This document shows, piece by piece, positions 51,150 through 60,446 of a stretch of 64,000 nucleotides of DNA; the stretch's first letter is position 1, and each line of letters starts with the position of its first letter. The DNA comes from Glycocaulis alkaliphilus. GTDB taxonomy: Bacteria; Pseudomonadota; Alphaproteobacteria; Caulobacterales; Maricaulaceae. The position numbers and the translations under genes are program-made. The notes beneath the pieces are model-generated. The model was not told the DNA's origin. It did no database searches and worked only from the letters and a program-made list of their open reading frames with translations. The stretch is from contig NZ_CP018911.1 of assembly GCF_004000605.1 (NCBI RefSeq), positions 2,585,001 to 2,649,000 on the forward strand. Reading direction: 5' to 3'.

Positions 51150-52304
51150 ATGACGGTATCAGCACTTCATCACCGCGCACTTCTGGCCTGCGCGCTTGGC
51201 CTCATCGCTGCGGCCTGCGCAGACAATCGCGAAGCGGTTGAACTGCCTGAACCGGCCAGTGGCCATTCTGTCTCGGTGGAAACGGTCGTGGACGGGCTGG
51301 AGCATCCCTGGGGGCTGGCCTTCCTGCCCGGCGGAGACATGCTGGTGACCGAGCGGACCGGCCAGCTTCGCCTGATCCGCGATGGCGCGCTTGTTGATGC
51401 GCCGGTCAGCGGCGTGCCGGAGGTACTGGCACTCTCCCAAGGCGGGCTGTTCGATGTCGTGCTCGCGCCGGACTTCACCGCCTCCTCGCTGGTCTATCTC
51501 TCCTTTGCGAGCGGCACCGCCCAGTCCAACAACACCGCCCTCTATCGCGCGCGCTATGAAGATGGCGCGCTGCTTGATGGTGAGGTGATCTGGACCTCGC
51601 AGATGGACAAGACCGGCGGCGCGCATTTTGGCGGACGCATCGCCTTCATGGGCGATGGCACGTTGTTGCTCACCCTGGGGGATGGATTTGAATTCCGCGA
51701 GGAAGCGCAGAACCTCGCCAACCATTTCGGCACTATCGTGCGCCTCAATCCCGATGGTGCGCCGGCAAGCGGCAATCCGCTGGCAGAGGAAGACGGGGCG
51801 CTGGCCGACATCTGGACCTACGGCCATCGCAATGTGCAAGGCATCGCCATCGACCCTCAGACCGGCATTGTCTGGGCGCATGAGCACGGGCCGCGCGGCG
51901 GGGACGAGCTGAACATTATCGAAGGCGGCCAGAATTATGGCTGGCCCATCGTCACTTCGGGACTTGATTACTCCGGTGCGCGCATCTCGCCTTTCACCGC
52001 ACATGGAGATGATTACACTGGCCCGCTGCGTGAATGGCTGCCCAACTCCATCGCGCCGTCAGGTCTGGCCATCTATCGCGGTGAGGCCTTCCCCAACTGG
52101 AGCGGCGATCTGCTGATCGGTGCGCTGGCCGGACAGGCCCTGCACCGGGTCCGCATCGAAAACGGTCAGGCGATAGCCGAGGAAGTCCTGCTGGCAGATG
52201 AGGGCGCACGCATCCGCGATGTGCGCGTGGGCCCGGACGGGCTGGTCTATGTCATGACGGACCATGCCAATGGCGCGCTGCTGCGCCTTTCGCCAGCGGA
52301 CTGA
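51150..52304 (+). CDS. PQQ-dependent aldose sugar dehydrogenase-type lipoprotein
   Basis: The 384-residue protein starts at ATG 51150 (GGAG about ten bases upstream) with lipobox 'LIAAAC'. The six-bladed propeller of soluble glucose/sorbosone dehydrogenases (YliI-like) is visible in 'LEHPWGLAFLPGGDMLVTER', 'GHRNVQGIAIDPQTG', 'HEHGPRGGDELNII' and 'PSGLAIYRG'. The His-containing 'HEHGPRGGDE' lines the PQQ site. It would oxidise sugars in the periplasm and pass electrons to the respiratory chain. Confidence 0.88.
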   Translation: MTVSALHHRALLACALGLIAAACADNREAVELPEPASGHSVSVETVVDGLEHPWGLAFLPGGDMLVTERTGQLRLIRDGALVDAPVSGVPEVLALSQGGLFDVVLAPDFTASSLVYLSFASGTAQSNNTALYRARYEDGALLDGEVIWTSQMDKTGGAHFGGRIAFMGDGTLLLTLGDGFEFREEAQNLANHFGTIVRLNPDGAPASGNPLAEEDGALADIWTYGHRNVQGIAIDPQTGIVWAHEHGPRGGDELNIIEGGQNYGWPIVTSGLDYSGARISPFTAHGDDYTGPLREWLPNSIAPSGLAIYRGEAFPNWSGDLLIGALAGQALHRVRIENGQAIAEEVLLADEGARIRDVRVGPDGLVYVMTDHANGALLRLSPAD

Positions 52305-52420
52305 CACATCGCTCAGCGAAGGGGCTGGCGTTCGAAGCGTGAAAGGTGTTCACTTCTGCCCAAACACAAGGGCCGGGGCGGATTCGTGCGTGACCGGCCA
52401 CATAATCTGGGGAGGCGCGC

Positions 52421-53740
52421 ATGAAGCGTATTCTGATCGGCCTGGTGGCCGTAATCGTTGTCGCTGGACTGGCATTTGCAGGCTGGTATTACCGGCCCTG
52501 GTCGCCCTATTCGCCCGCGAGCATTACCGCGCTCGACAATCCGGACGACTATGTGACCACCTTCCAGCGCATGGACGAGATCCTGCCCAGCGCCACGATT
52601 TCGGCAACGGCGCCGCAACCCCTGCCGCGCAATCTCCAGCCGCTTGATGTGAGCTATGAGTGGGACGGTGAGACGCGCACGCTCGACCAATATCTGGAAA
52701 GCGGCCAGGTGACCGGCCTGACCGTGCTGCGCGATGGCGAAATGATCCATCAGCGCTTCTTCCATGGCGCCGACGAGACCACCCGCTTCACCTCATGGTC
52801 GGTCGGCAAGAGCTATGTCGCGAGCCTGATCGCGATGGCGCTGGATGAAGGCCTGATCGAAAGCCTTGATGATCCGGCAGAGCGTTATGCGCCCGAATAT
52901 GCCGGGACGTATTATGGCACGGTGTCCTTGCGTCATCTGCTGATGATGTCGGCGGGGATCAATTTCAACGAGGAGTACTCGCCCGACCGCCCCTCTGATG
53001 TACGTCCCTTCTTCTTCAACGCCTTCATCATGGGCCGCAGCCCGGACGCGCTGGCCAGCGCCTTTGGCGCCAATGACCAGGTGCCCGGCGAACACCTCCA
53101 CTACGCCTCCACCAACACGCAGGTTCTCTCCGCTGTCGCGCGCCATGTGTTTGGCGGATCGCTGGCGCAAGTGGTGGAAGAGCGCATCTGGACCCCGCTC
53201 GGCATGACATCTGACGCCACATGGCTGCAGCAGGTTCCGGGCAATCGCGGCGTTGCGGTCGGCTATTGCTGCCTGCAGGCGACCAGCGAGGACTATGCCC
53301 GCTTCGGCCAGTTCTATCTGCAGGACGGCGTGTGGAACGGCACCCGCCTGCTGCCAGAGGGCTGGGTGCAGGAAGCCACCCGCCCGGTCTCGCCGGCCCA
53401 TGAGGCGGGCGCGACACCGGCCTATGGCCCGCGCGGCTATGGCCTGCATTTCTGGATCCCCGAAGGCCATGATGGCGAGTATTTCTTCGCTGGCGTCTAC
53501 GGCCAGTATATCTGGGTCGATGAGCGGCGCGGCGTGGTGATCGCCCAGAATGCCGGTGACCCGGCCTGGGGGCGTCTCGGCGCGGAGGTGTTCACCGTCA
53601 TGCGCGCGATTGCCGAAACGGTGTCGCCGCTTGAGGTGGAGCCGGAGCCGGTTGAAGACACCGGGGAACCCGCCCTCGATGCCCCGCTGGGTGTCGAAGA
53701 AGAGCCGCTCGACGAGGCATCAGAAGAGGACAGCGAATAA
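52421..53740 (+). CDS. Serine hydrolase, beta-lactamase/NylB-like family
   Basis: The 439-residue protein has an N-terminal membrane anchor ('ILIGLVAVIVVAGLAFA'), the catalytic S127-x2-K130 ('SWSVGKSY'), a Tyr element 'LHYASTNTQVLS' and an acidic C-terminal tail (about 400-439, rich in Glu and Pro). The 'HYASTNTQVL' pattern resembles 6-aminohexanoate-dimer hydrolases (NylB) more than beta-lactamases. Its stop overlaps the GMC oxidoreductase start (TAATG). The substrate may be an ester or amide. Confidence 0.83.
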   Translation: MKRILIGLVAVIVVAGLAFAGWYYRPWSPYSPASITALDNPDDYVTTFQRMDEILPSATISATAPQPLPRNLQPLDVSYEWDGETRTLDQYLESGQVTGLTVLRDGEMIHQRFFHGADETTRFTSWSVGKSYVASLIAMALDEGLIESLDDPAERYAPEYAGTYYGTVSLRHLLMMSAGINFNEEYSPDRPSDVRPFFFNAFIMGRSPDALASAFGANDQVPGEHLHYASTNTQVLSAVARHVFGGSLAQVVEERIWTPLGMTSDATWLQQVPGNRGVAVGYCCLQATSEDYARFGQFYLQDGVWNGTRLLPEGWVQEATRPVSPAHEAGATPAYGPRGYGLHFWIPEGHDGEYFFAGVYGQYIWVDERRGVVIAQNAGDPAWGRLGAEVFTVMRAIAETVSPLEVEPEPVEDTGEPALDAPLGVEEEPLDEASEEDSE

Positions 53741-55344
53741 TGTCCGCCGCGTCCGAGTACGATTATGTGATCGCGGGCGCGGGCAGCGCCGGATCGGTGC
53801 TGGCAGCCCGTCTGTCTGAAGACCCGTCTGTCACGGTCTGCGTGATCGAGGCAGGCGGCTCCGACAAGAAGGCGATCATCCAGACGCCCATGCTCCTGCA
53901 GTTCGCGATCACCGATCCGTCGATCAACTGGGATTACTGGACAGAGCCGCAGAAAAACCTTCAGGACCGCAAGCTCTACTGGCCGCGCGGCAAGACGCTC
54001 GGAGGTTCCTCCTCCATCAACGCCATGCACTATATGCGTGGCGCGTGGGAGAATTACGACGAGTGGGAGAAGGTTTACGGCGCGACAGGCTGGGGCCGCG
54101 AGGCGGCGCTGGAAGCCTTCAAGCGGGTCGAAAACAACGAAAACCATGGCGAGCCCTGGCACGGCAAGGGCGGGCCGCTGAATGTCAAATCCATCTCGCC
54201 GCTCAATCCACTGACCGAGCTCTATTACGAGGCCTGCCGCCACCGGCAATTGCCGTGGAATGATGATTTCAACGGCGAGAAACAGGAAGGCTTTGGCGTC
54301 TATCAGGTGACGCAGAAAGACGGCAAGCGCTGCTCGGCGGCTGACGCCTTCCTGAAACCCGCCATGACGCGGCCAAACCTGACAATCATCACCGGCGCGC
54401 TCGCCCGCAAAGTCATCATTGAGGAAGGCCGGGCGACCGGCATCGAGATCCAGACCGAAAGCGAGACCTGTGTGGTTAGCGCCCTTAGGGAAGTGATCCT
54501 GTCAGGCGGGGCGATCAACACGCCGCACCTTCTCATGCTGTCGGGCATCGGGCCCGCGGACCATCTCCGCGAGCATGGCATATCCGTCGAAGCCGATCTG
54601 CCTGGCGTCGGCGCGAACATGCAGGACCATCTCGACATCATGGCCCGCGCCTCCACCCGATCGGCCAGATCCATCGGCTATTCGCTGAAGAAATTCCCCG
54701 CGACCGCGCGTGACGTGCTGCAATGGGCGACGACCGGCACGGGCAATTTCACGGTCAATCCGGTGCAGGGCTGCGGGTTTGTGAAATCCAGCCGCGCGAA
54801 GGATTTGCCGGACATCCAGCTTGTCTTCATCCCGGCGCGCGGATCACCCCATGGCCGCGAGACCATGACCGGGCATGGCATGATGATCCATGCCTGCCAT
54901 CTCTATCCGCAAAGCCGGGGGAGCTTACGCCTGAAAAGCGCCGACCCGCGCGATCCCATCCTCATTGACCCCAATTACATGGCCCATGAGGAGGATGCCG
55001 AGGTGATGACCGATTGCCTGGAGGTCGCGCGCGACATTCTCTTGAGCGACGCCTTTGATGGCGAGTTCAGGGAGCTGGAACTGCCCGCGAAAGCCAATGG
55101 CACGCGCGCGGAGCTTCTCGATCATGTCCGCGCCAATGCCGAGACGCTCTACCATCCCACCTCCACCTGCGCGATGGGTTCGGGCGAGCTTGCCGTTACC
55201 GACCCGCAATGCCGGGTGCGCGGGGTGAAGTCCCTCCGCGTCGTCGATGCCTCGGTGATGCCGCGTGTCGTCGGCGGCAACACCAACGCCCCGACCATGA
55301 TGATCGCCACCCGCGCCGCCGACATGATTATCGCTGGCGCCTGA
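53740..55344 (+). CDS. GMC-family FAD-dependent alcohol dehydrogenase
   Basis: The 534-residue flavoprotein has the dinucleotide fold 'YVIAGAGSAGSVLAARLSE' and GMC signatures 'RGKTLGGSSSINAMHYMRG' in part and 'ILSGGAINTPHLLMLSGIGP' in part. The C-terminal 'YHPTSTCAMG' and 'NTNAPTMMIA' carry the catalytic His region. Relatives are choline dehydrogenase and the alkanol dehydrogenase AlkJ. Followed 34 bases later by an aldehyde dehydrogenase, it probably oxidises an alcohol to an aldehyde. Confidence 0.92.
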   Translation: MSAASEYDYVIAGAGSAGSVLAARLSEDPSVTVCVIEAGGSDKKAIIQTPMLLQFAITDPSINWDYWTEPQKNLQDRKLYWPRGKTLGGSSSINAMHYMRGAWENYDEWEKVYGATGWGREAALEAFKRVENNENHGEPWHGKGGPLNVKSISPLNPLTELYYEACRHRQLPWNDDFNGEKQEGFGVYQVTQKDGKRCSAADAFLKPAMTRPNLTIITGALARKVIIEEGRATGIEIQTESETCVVSALREVILSGGAINTPHLLMLSGIGPADHLREHGISVEADLPGVGANMQDHLDIMARASTRSARSIGYSLKKFPATARDVLQWATTGTGNFTVNPVQGCGFVKSSRAKDLPDIQLVFIPARGSPHGRETMTGHGMMIHACHLYPQSRGSLRLKSADPRDPILIDPNYMAHEEDAEVMTDCLEVARDILLSDAFDGEFRELELPAKANGTRAELLDHVRANAETLYHPTSTCAMGSGELAVTDPQCRVRGVKSLRVVDASVMPRVVGGNTNAPTMMIATRAADMIIAGA

Positions 55345-55378
55345 AACCCGTTCGAGACCGAAGCCGAGGAGAGACCCG

Positions 55379-56800
55379 ATGAGTGACGCCGCAGCCCGCC
55401 AGATCGAGCGCATGAAATCGGTCTTCGACGCGCAGAAATCCGCCTTCAAGGCCAGCAAGATACGCCCCTATGGCGAACGCAAGGCGGACCTTGAGAAGCT
55501 CGAAGCCATGGTCAAGGAGAAGGCCGATGCCTTCGCCGCCGCCGTGTCCGCAGACTATGGCCGCCGCTCCGCCGCCGAGACCCAGATCGCCGAGATCGGC
55601 TTTACCCTCGCCACCGCCAAGCACACCCGCAAGAAGCTCAAAAGCTGGATGGCGGACCGCTCGGTGCCGGTGCCGATGACGCTGGCGCCGGGCAAAGCCT
55701 ATATAAGGCGCGAGCCGAAGGGCGTTGTCGGCATTGTCGCGCCGTGGAACTACCCGATCCAGCTGGCGCTGGCCCCGCTGGTTCCGGCCCTTGCTGCCGG
55801 GTGCCGGGTGATGATCAAGCCGTCCGAATACACGCCGCGCGTCGCCGACATGCTGAAAGAGACGCTTGGCAGCCTCTATTCGGAGGACCATGTCGCCGTC
55901 ATCACCGGCGGGCCGGAAGTGGGGCAAGCCTTCTGCGATCTGGCCTTCGACCATCTCTTCTACACTGGCTCCACCCATGTCGGGCGGCTGGTGGCGCAGG
56001 CGGCCGCGAAGAACCTCACCCCCGTCACGCTGGAGCTGGGTGGCAAATCGCCCACCGTCATCGCGCCCGATTTCGACATCGAGGAAGCGGCCAAGACCAT
56101 CGCCTGGGGCAAGTATTTCAATGCCGGCCAGACCTGCGTCGCGCCGGACTATGTGCTGACCCCCAAGGGCTCTGAGCAATCCCTAGCCGATGCGATTGTC
56201 GCCAATGCGACGAAGTTCTGGCCCGGCCCGGACAGCAATGACGACTATACCGGCATCGTTTCGGAGCGGCACTACAAGCGCATCTCAGAGATGGTCGAGG
56301 AAGCGCGCAAGGGCGGCGCGACCGTGCTGCAGGTGCCCACCGAAAGCGGCACGGGCGGCAATCACCATGCCTTCCCGCCGACGGTGGTGCTGAATGCGCC
56401 TGCGGACTCAAAACTGATGACGGAAGAGATTTTCGGCCCCGTATTGCCGGTGCTCGGCCATGACGGTCTTGATGATGCCGCACGCATCATCAATGACCGG
56501 GACCGGCCGCTGGCGCTTTATGTCTACACAAAGTCCAAAGCTACCGCGCAGGTCTTTCTCGACAAGACCATGTCGGGCGGGGTGGGCGTGAACGTGCCGA
56601 TGCTGCACCTGTCGGTCGAGGATTTGCCCTTTGGCGGCACGGGCGCATCGGGCTATGGCGCCTATCACGGTGAAGAGGGTTTCCGTACCTTCTGCCATGA
56701 GCGCAGCGTGTTTCATGCGCCGGTCTGGCACCCGATCCGCCTGATGGCGCCGCCTTACGGAAAGCTGTTTGAATTTTTCAAGAAACTGCAGGCCGGGTAA
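55379..56800 (+). CDS. Aldehyde dehydrogenase (coniferyl aldehyde dehydrogenase-like)
   Basis: The 473-residue enzyme is of the CalB type: 'APWNYPIQLA', catalytic E219 ('VTLELGGKSP') and nucleophile C253 ('NAGQTCVAPDY'). It uses NAD(P)+ to oxidise aldehydes to acids; the subgroup takes coniferyl and long-chain aldehydes. It has a 'PFGGTGASGYGAYHG' signature near the end. It follows the GMC alcohol dehydrogenase, giving an alcohol-to-acid route. Confidence 0.92.
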   Translation: MSDAAARQIERMKSVFDAQKSAFKASKIRPYGERKADLEKLEAMVKEKADAFAAAVSADYGRRSAAETQIAEIGFTLATAKHTRKKLKSWMADRSVPVPMTLAPGKAYIRREPKGVVGIVAPWNYPIQLALAPLVPALAAGCRVMIKPSEYTPRVADMLKETLGSLYSEDHVAVITGGPEVGQAFCDLAFDHLFYTGSTHVGRLVAQAAAKNLTPVTLELGGKSPTVIAPDFDIEEAAKTIAWGKYFNAGQTCVAPDYVLTPKGSEQSLADAIVANATKFWPGPDSNDDYTGIVSERHYKRISEMVEEARKGGATVLQVPTESGTGGNHHAFPPTVVLNAPADSKLMTEEIFGPVLPVLGHDGLDDAARIINDRDRPLALYVYTKSKATAQVFLDKTMSGGVGVNVPMLHLSVEDLPFGGTGASGYGAYHGEEGFRTFCHERSVFHAPVWHPIRLMAPPYGKLFEFFKKLQAG

Positions 56801-56881
56801 GCGCTCACCGCTTCCCTCGCGCCTTCAGCTTGATAAGCTCGCGCCGCTCACGGGCACGGGGCCTGAGTCGAGGGGGCTATC

Positions 56882-59191
56882 ATGGTGAAATGGATTGTGC
56901 GCAGCGTTATCGGCGTTGTGGCCTTGGTGCTGGTTCTTGTTCTGGCCGTAACCGGCTGGGCGGGCTGGCGGTTTGTGGGGTCCCAGCCTCGTCTTGAAGG
57001 CGAGGTCCGCCTTGAGGGCGTGACAGCGCCAGTCAATGTGGTGCGCGATCAATATGGCGTGGCGCACATTTTCGGCGAGACCGATGCCGACGTCTATTTC
57101 GCCCTTGGCTACACCCACGCCGCCGAACGCTTTTTCCAGATGGACCTCTACCGGCGCACCGCGCAGGGACGTCTGTCGGAGCTGTTCGGCGAGCGCGCCC
57201 TGCGCGCCGATATTCGCGCGCGCACTTTTGGATTTCCAGAAGCCACCCGCCACGCGCTGGCAAACCTGTCGGACGAGGCCCGCCTCGCCATCGAGGCCTA
57301 TGTCAGCGGCGTGAATGCCCGCCTCGAACAAGGCAATCCGGCTCCGGAATACCTGCTCCTGCGCACACGGCCCGAACCCTGGACGCTGGCTGATTCCGCC
57401 TCCGTGATGATCGTGCTGGCCGATGATCTGGCCGCTGGTGAGGGCGAGGACCGCGAGCGCGCCCGCGCATCGCAGGTGCTCGAGGGTTCGATGCTGGAAC
57501 AATTCCTCGCCGCCTTCCCGGACTGGGGCCCAACCACGCTGAAAGACGAAGACATCAACGCCGCCTTCGGTGATATTCGCCGCCAGACGCTTCCCCCGCC
57601 TGCCGGCACCCAGCCCGATAACGAGCCCGGCTCCAATGCCTGGGTCGTCTCGGGGGACCGCACCGAGACCGGCGCGCCCCTGTTGGCCAATGATCCGCAT
57701 CTGGGCCTGTCCGCGCCCTCCATCTGGTATTTCACCCGGCTGAACCTCTCCTTCGGACCGGTACTGGGCGCGTCCCTGCCCGGCACACCCTTCATCACGC
57801 TGGGGCGCAACGCCCACGGCGCGTGGGGCTTCACCAATACCGGCTTTAAGGTGATCGACCTTGTCGAACGCGACAGCGACACCACGCAGACCAATACGCG
57901 CATCGAGACCATCAACGTACTCGGCCAGCGCGATCCGTTCGAACTCACCATCACCGAGACGAGCGAAGGCCCGGTACTGGACGCCCAATGGTTTGATCTG
58001 ACCGGCTTTGATTCCGATGCTCTGGTCGTGCGCCGCTCCACCGTGTCTGACCCTGGCAACCGGGTGGCCGATGCAACCCTTGCCATCATGCGCTCTACCG
58101 GCTGGGACGATTTCGTGGAGGCCGGACGCGGCTGGACCGCACCGATGCAGAACATGCACTATGCGGGCGTCGACGGTACAATCGGCTACACCACGGCGGG
58201 CCTTCTCCCCATGCGCGATGAGGATGGCGAGTGGACAGGCTTTGTCCCGTTCGAGGAACTGCCCCGCATCGCCAACCCGGCTGGCGGCTCGATTGCGTCG
58301 GGCAATAATCTGCCAGCAGGCGCGGCCTATCCCTACCCGCTGCCCGGCCGCTATGGGGTGCATCGCGCCGTGCGTATCGAGACCATGCTGGCCGAGCGCC
58401 GCCGTCACTCGCTGGAAGGCTTCATCACCATGCAGATGGATGTCACCTCTGCACTGGCTGAAGCCATCCTGCCCGCCCTGCTGGCCGCGCAGCCCGAAAG
58501 CGAGCTGGGCCTTGAAGCGCTCGCCCGCCTCGAAGGCTGGAACGCATCACTGGATGCTGATGGCCCGGAAGGGCTTGTTCTGTCAGCCTGGCTGCGGGTG
58601 ATGACCGAGGCGATCTGGGCCGATGAGCTGGGCCCCATGGCGCGCTATTTCCGCGGGCCGCGCCCTGTCTTCGTGCAGGACGTGCTGACGGGCGATGCAT
58701 CATCCTGGTGCAACAACGTGACGACCACGCAGGTGGAAACCTGCCCCGTCATTGCCGGGCTGGCACTGGACACCGCCATGGCAGAGCTGGCGCGTACCAA
58801 TGGCAGCGACATGTCCCGCTGGCGCTGGGGCGACCATGCGCAGGGCTATTTTGCCCACCCCATGGATGGCCTGCCCGTGCTGGGGGATATGTTTAGCGTG
58901 CGCGCGCCGGTCGGCGGCGATGGCACCACCGTCAATGTCGCCAGTTTCAGCTATGCCGGTGAAGGGTTTGATATCGTCCACGCCGCCTCGCTGCGTGTGG
59001 TCTACGACCTCGCTGACCTCAACAATTCGCGCTTCATCCACGGCCCGGGCCAGTCCGGCCACCCGCTCTCGCCACACTACCGCGATCTGGTCGAGCTGTG
59101 GTCGCGCGGCGAGTATTTCCAGATCCGCGATGACTGGACGCCAGACAGCACACCGCAAGGATCGCGCGTTCTGACGTTGAGACCGCGCTAG
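56882..59191 (+). CDS. Penicillin acylase family N-terminal nucleophile hydrolase
   Basis: The 769-residue precursor has a membrane anchor or signal (residues 4-30). The alpha chain ends at the self-cleavage site and the beta chain starts at S251 ('NEPGSNAWVVSG'). 'ASLPGTPFITLGRNAHGAWGFTN' in part holds the oxyanion Asn region. Members hydrolyse penicillins, aculeacin-type lipopeptides or N-acyl homoserine lactones. It is fourth in a plus-strand operon and is followed by a DUF45 peptidase after 7 bases. A lactone-quenching role is possible but unproven. Confidence 0.9.
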   Translation: MVKWIVRSVIGVVALVLVLVLAVTGWAGWRFVGSQPRLEGEVRLEGVTAPVNVVRDQYGVAHIFGETDADVYFALGYTHAAERFFQMDLYRRTAQGRLSELFGERALRADIRARTFGFPEATRHALANLSDEARLAIEAYVSGVNARLEQGNPAPEYLLLRTRPEPWTLADSASVMIVLADDLAAGEGEDRERARASQVLEGSMLEQFLAAFPDWGPTTLKDEDINAAFGDIRRQTLPPPAGTQPDNEPGSNAWVVSGDRTETGAPLLANDPHLGLSAPSIWYFTRLNLSFGPVLGASLPGTPFITLGRNAHGAWGFTNTGFKVIDLVERDSDTTQTNTRIETINVLGQRDPFELTITETSEGPVLDAQWFDLTGFDSDALVVRRSTVSDPGNRVADATLAIMRSTGWDDFVEAGRGWTAPMQNMHYAGVDGTIGYTTAGLLPMRDEDGEWTGFVPFEELPRIANPAGGSIASGNNLPAGAAYPYPLPGRYGVHRAVRIETMLAERRRHSLEGFITMQMDVTSALAEAILPALLAAQPESELGLEALARLEGWNASLDADGPEGLVLSAWLRVMTEAIWADELGPMARYFRGPRPVFVQDVLTGDASSWCNNVTTTQVETCPVIAGLALDTAMAELARTNGSDMSRWRWGDHAQGYFAHPMDGLPVLGDMFSVRAPVGGDGTTVNVASFSYAGEGFDIVHAASLRVVYDLADLNNSRFIHGPGQSGHPLSPHYRDLVELWSRGEYFQIRDDWTPDSTPQGSRVLTLRPR

Positions 59192-59198
59192 GAGTGTC

Positions 59199-59921
59199 AT
59201 GCAGACCCGTACAATCGAGCTGGACGGCCACGACGTCACCTATCAGGTGCGCCATACCGGGCGGCGAACGATCGGGCTGCGCATCGATGCCGATGGCCTG
59301 ACCATCACCCTGCCCCGGCGCACACCCGCGATCGAAGCGGACCGGGTGGCGCGCGACCGGGCGGGATGGATACTGCCCCGGCTTGAAAAATGGAGTGCGC
59401 GCGCCCGGCCGGACTTTACCGGCATGGGCGGCCAGACAATCGGCTATCTGGGCCGCGAGCTGGAAGTCGTGGTCGAGCCGCACGGGCGCGCACGCACCCT
59501 CATCAGCGTTCATGACGATCACCTGCTGGTGAAAACCGATGAACGCCTCGATCCATCCTTGCGCGATGCCACCGTGCTGCGGGCGGTCAAGCGCTGGCGG
59601 GCCGATACTGCCCTTGCCGACTATACGCCGCGCATCGCGCACTATGCCGGAGCGCTCGGCCTGCCTGCCCCGCAAGTGAAGGTACGAGCGCAGGAATCAC
59701 GCTGGGGCAGCTGTTCATCAGACGGCGTGATCCGCATGAATACGCGCCTGATCGCCTTCCCCGAGGACGAGATCGCCTATGTCTGCGCCCACGAGGCCTG
59801 CCACCTCATCGAGATGAACCATTCGCCGCGCTTTTATGCCCTGCTGGACCGGATCATGCCCGACCACAAGGCGCGCCGCCGGTCAATGCGCGAGCGTACC
59901 CCGCCCGGCCATACATTCTGA
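59199..59921 (+). CDS. DUF45 (YgjP/SprT-like) metallopeptidase
   Basis: The 240-residue protein has the zinc motif 'HEACH' (198-202) with a third ligand probably at H208 ('EMNHSPRFYALL') and the family's 'QESRWGSCSSDGVIRMN' before it. DUF45 proteins are predicted metallopeptidases; YgjP sits beside restriction genes in some bacteria. Here it follows the penicillin acylase gene by seven bases, so it may be co-transcribed, but a joint role is not evident. Confidence 0.9.
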   Translation: MQTRTIELDGHDVTYQVRHTGRRTIGLRIDADGLTITLPRRTPAIEADRVARDRAGWILPRLEKWSARARPDFTGMGGQTIGYLGRELEVVVEPHGRARTLISVHDDHLLVKTDERLDPSLRDATVLRAVKRWRADTALADYTPRIAHYAGALGLPAPQVKVRAQESRWGSCSSDGVIRMNTRLIAFPEDEIAYVCAHEACHLIEMNHSPRFYALLDRIMPDHKARRRSMRERTPPGHTF

Positions 59922-59933
59922 CAATCACAACGC

Positions 59934-59964
59934 AAAACGCCGCGCCGGAATATCCGGCGCGGCG
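59934..59964 (-). terminator. Rho-independent terminator of rpsU
   Basis: The 12-base-pair stem CGCCGCGCCGGA with TCCGGCGCGGCG (59938-59949 and 59953-59964) is followed on the minus strand by TTTTGCG. It lies 34 bases past the rpsU stop and also faces the DUF45 gene, so it may work in both directions. Confidence 0.85.
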
Positions 59965-59998
59965 TAATGTTTGTGCAGTCCCGTAAAGGGAAGCTGGC

Positions 59999-60232
59999 CT
60001 AGCGGCGGGCCGTTGCCGTACGCGGCAGCAGGCCTTCGCGCTGGGCGCGCTTGCGGGCCAGCTTGCGGGCGCGGCGGATCGCCTCCGCCTTCTGGCGAGC
60101 GCGCTTTTCAGACGGCTTTTCGTAATGGTTGCGGCGCTTCATCTCGCGGAAAGTGCCTTCCCGCTGCATTTTCTTTTTCAATGCCTTGAGCGCTTGCTCG
60201 ACATTGTTATCGCGCACGACGATCTGAACGAT
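59999..60232 (-). CDS. rpsU: 30S ribosomal protein S21, probable AUC start codon
   Basis: S21 is a small basic protein of the 30S platform near the anti-Shine-Dalgarno sequence. Conserved sequence starts '(M)[19 protein letters not shown]' and continues '[20 protein letters not shown]'. The codon at the family's Met position is ATC (60232-60230), placed 8 bases after GGGAG. In that frame a TAA lies two codons upstream and no ATG, GTG or TTG occurs before GTG 60217. That GTG would remove five conserved residues and sit 23 bases from the Shine-Dalgarno sequence. With AUC the protein has 77 residues. Confidence 0.85.
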   Translation of the reverse strand: MVQIVVRDNNVEQALKALKKKMQREGTFREMKRRNHYEKPSEKRARQKAEAIRRARKLARKRAQREGLLPRTATARR

Positions 60233-60240
60233 GACTTACT

Positions 60241-60245
60241 CTCCC
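60241..60245 (-). promoter_or_regulatory. Shine-Dalgarno sequence deciding the rpsU start
   Basis: GGGAG on the minus strand, extended as GGGAGAG (60245-60239), lies 8 bases before the ATC at 60232. The spacing is optimal for that codon and too long for the first canonical start, GTG 60217. Confidence 0.65.
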
Positions 60246-60446
60246 AGGTCCTGCAACGGGTCCGGTCTGGCCGGTCACCCAGAATTCTAACACGAAAAGG
60301 CGTAACAGAGCGGTTCTGGATCGCCTGTTCCGCCGGAAACTTTGCGATGAGGCGCGGGTGTTACCAGAGCAAAGCCCTGCTGTCCATACACATCGCGGCA
60401 TGCTGACGCGATGACGCGCACACAAATTCACAGTAGATTACCCGCC

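Noticed and set aside
56825-58408. 527-codon minus-strand ORF opposite the penicillin acylase gene
   Set aside because: Antisense frame of a well-supported Ntn hydrolase with nucleophile Ser251; no independent evidence.
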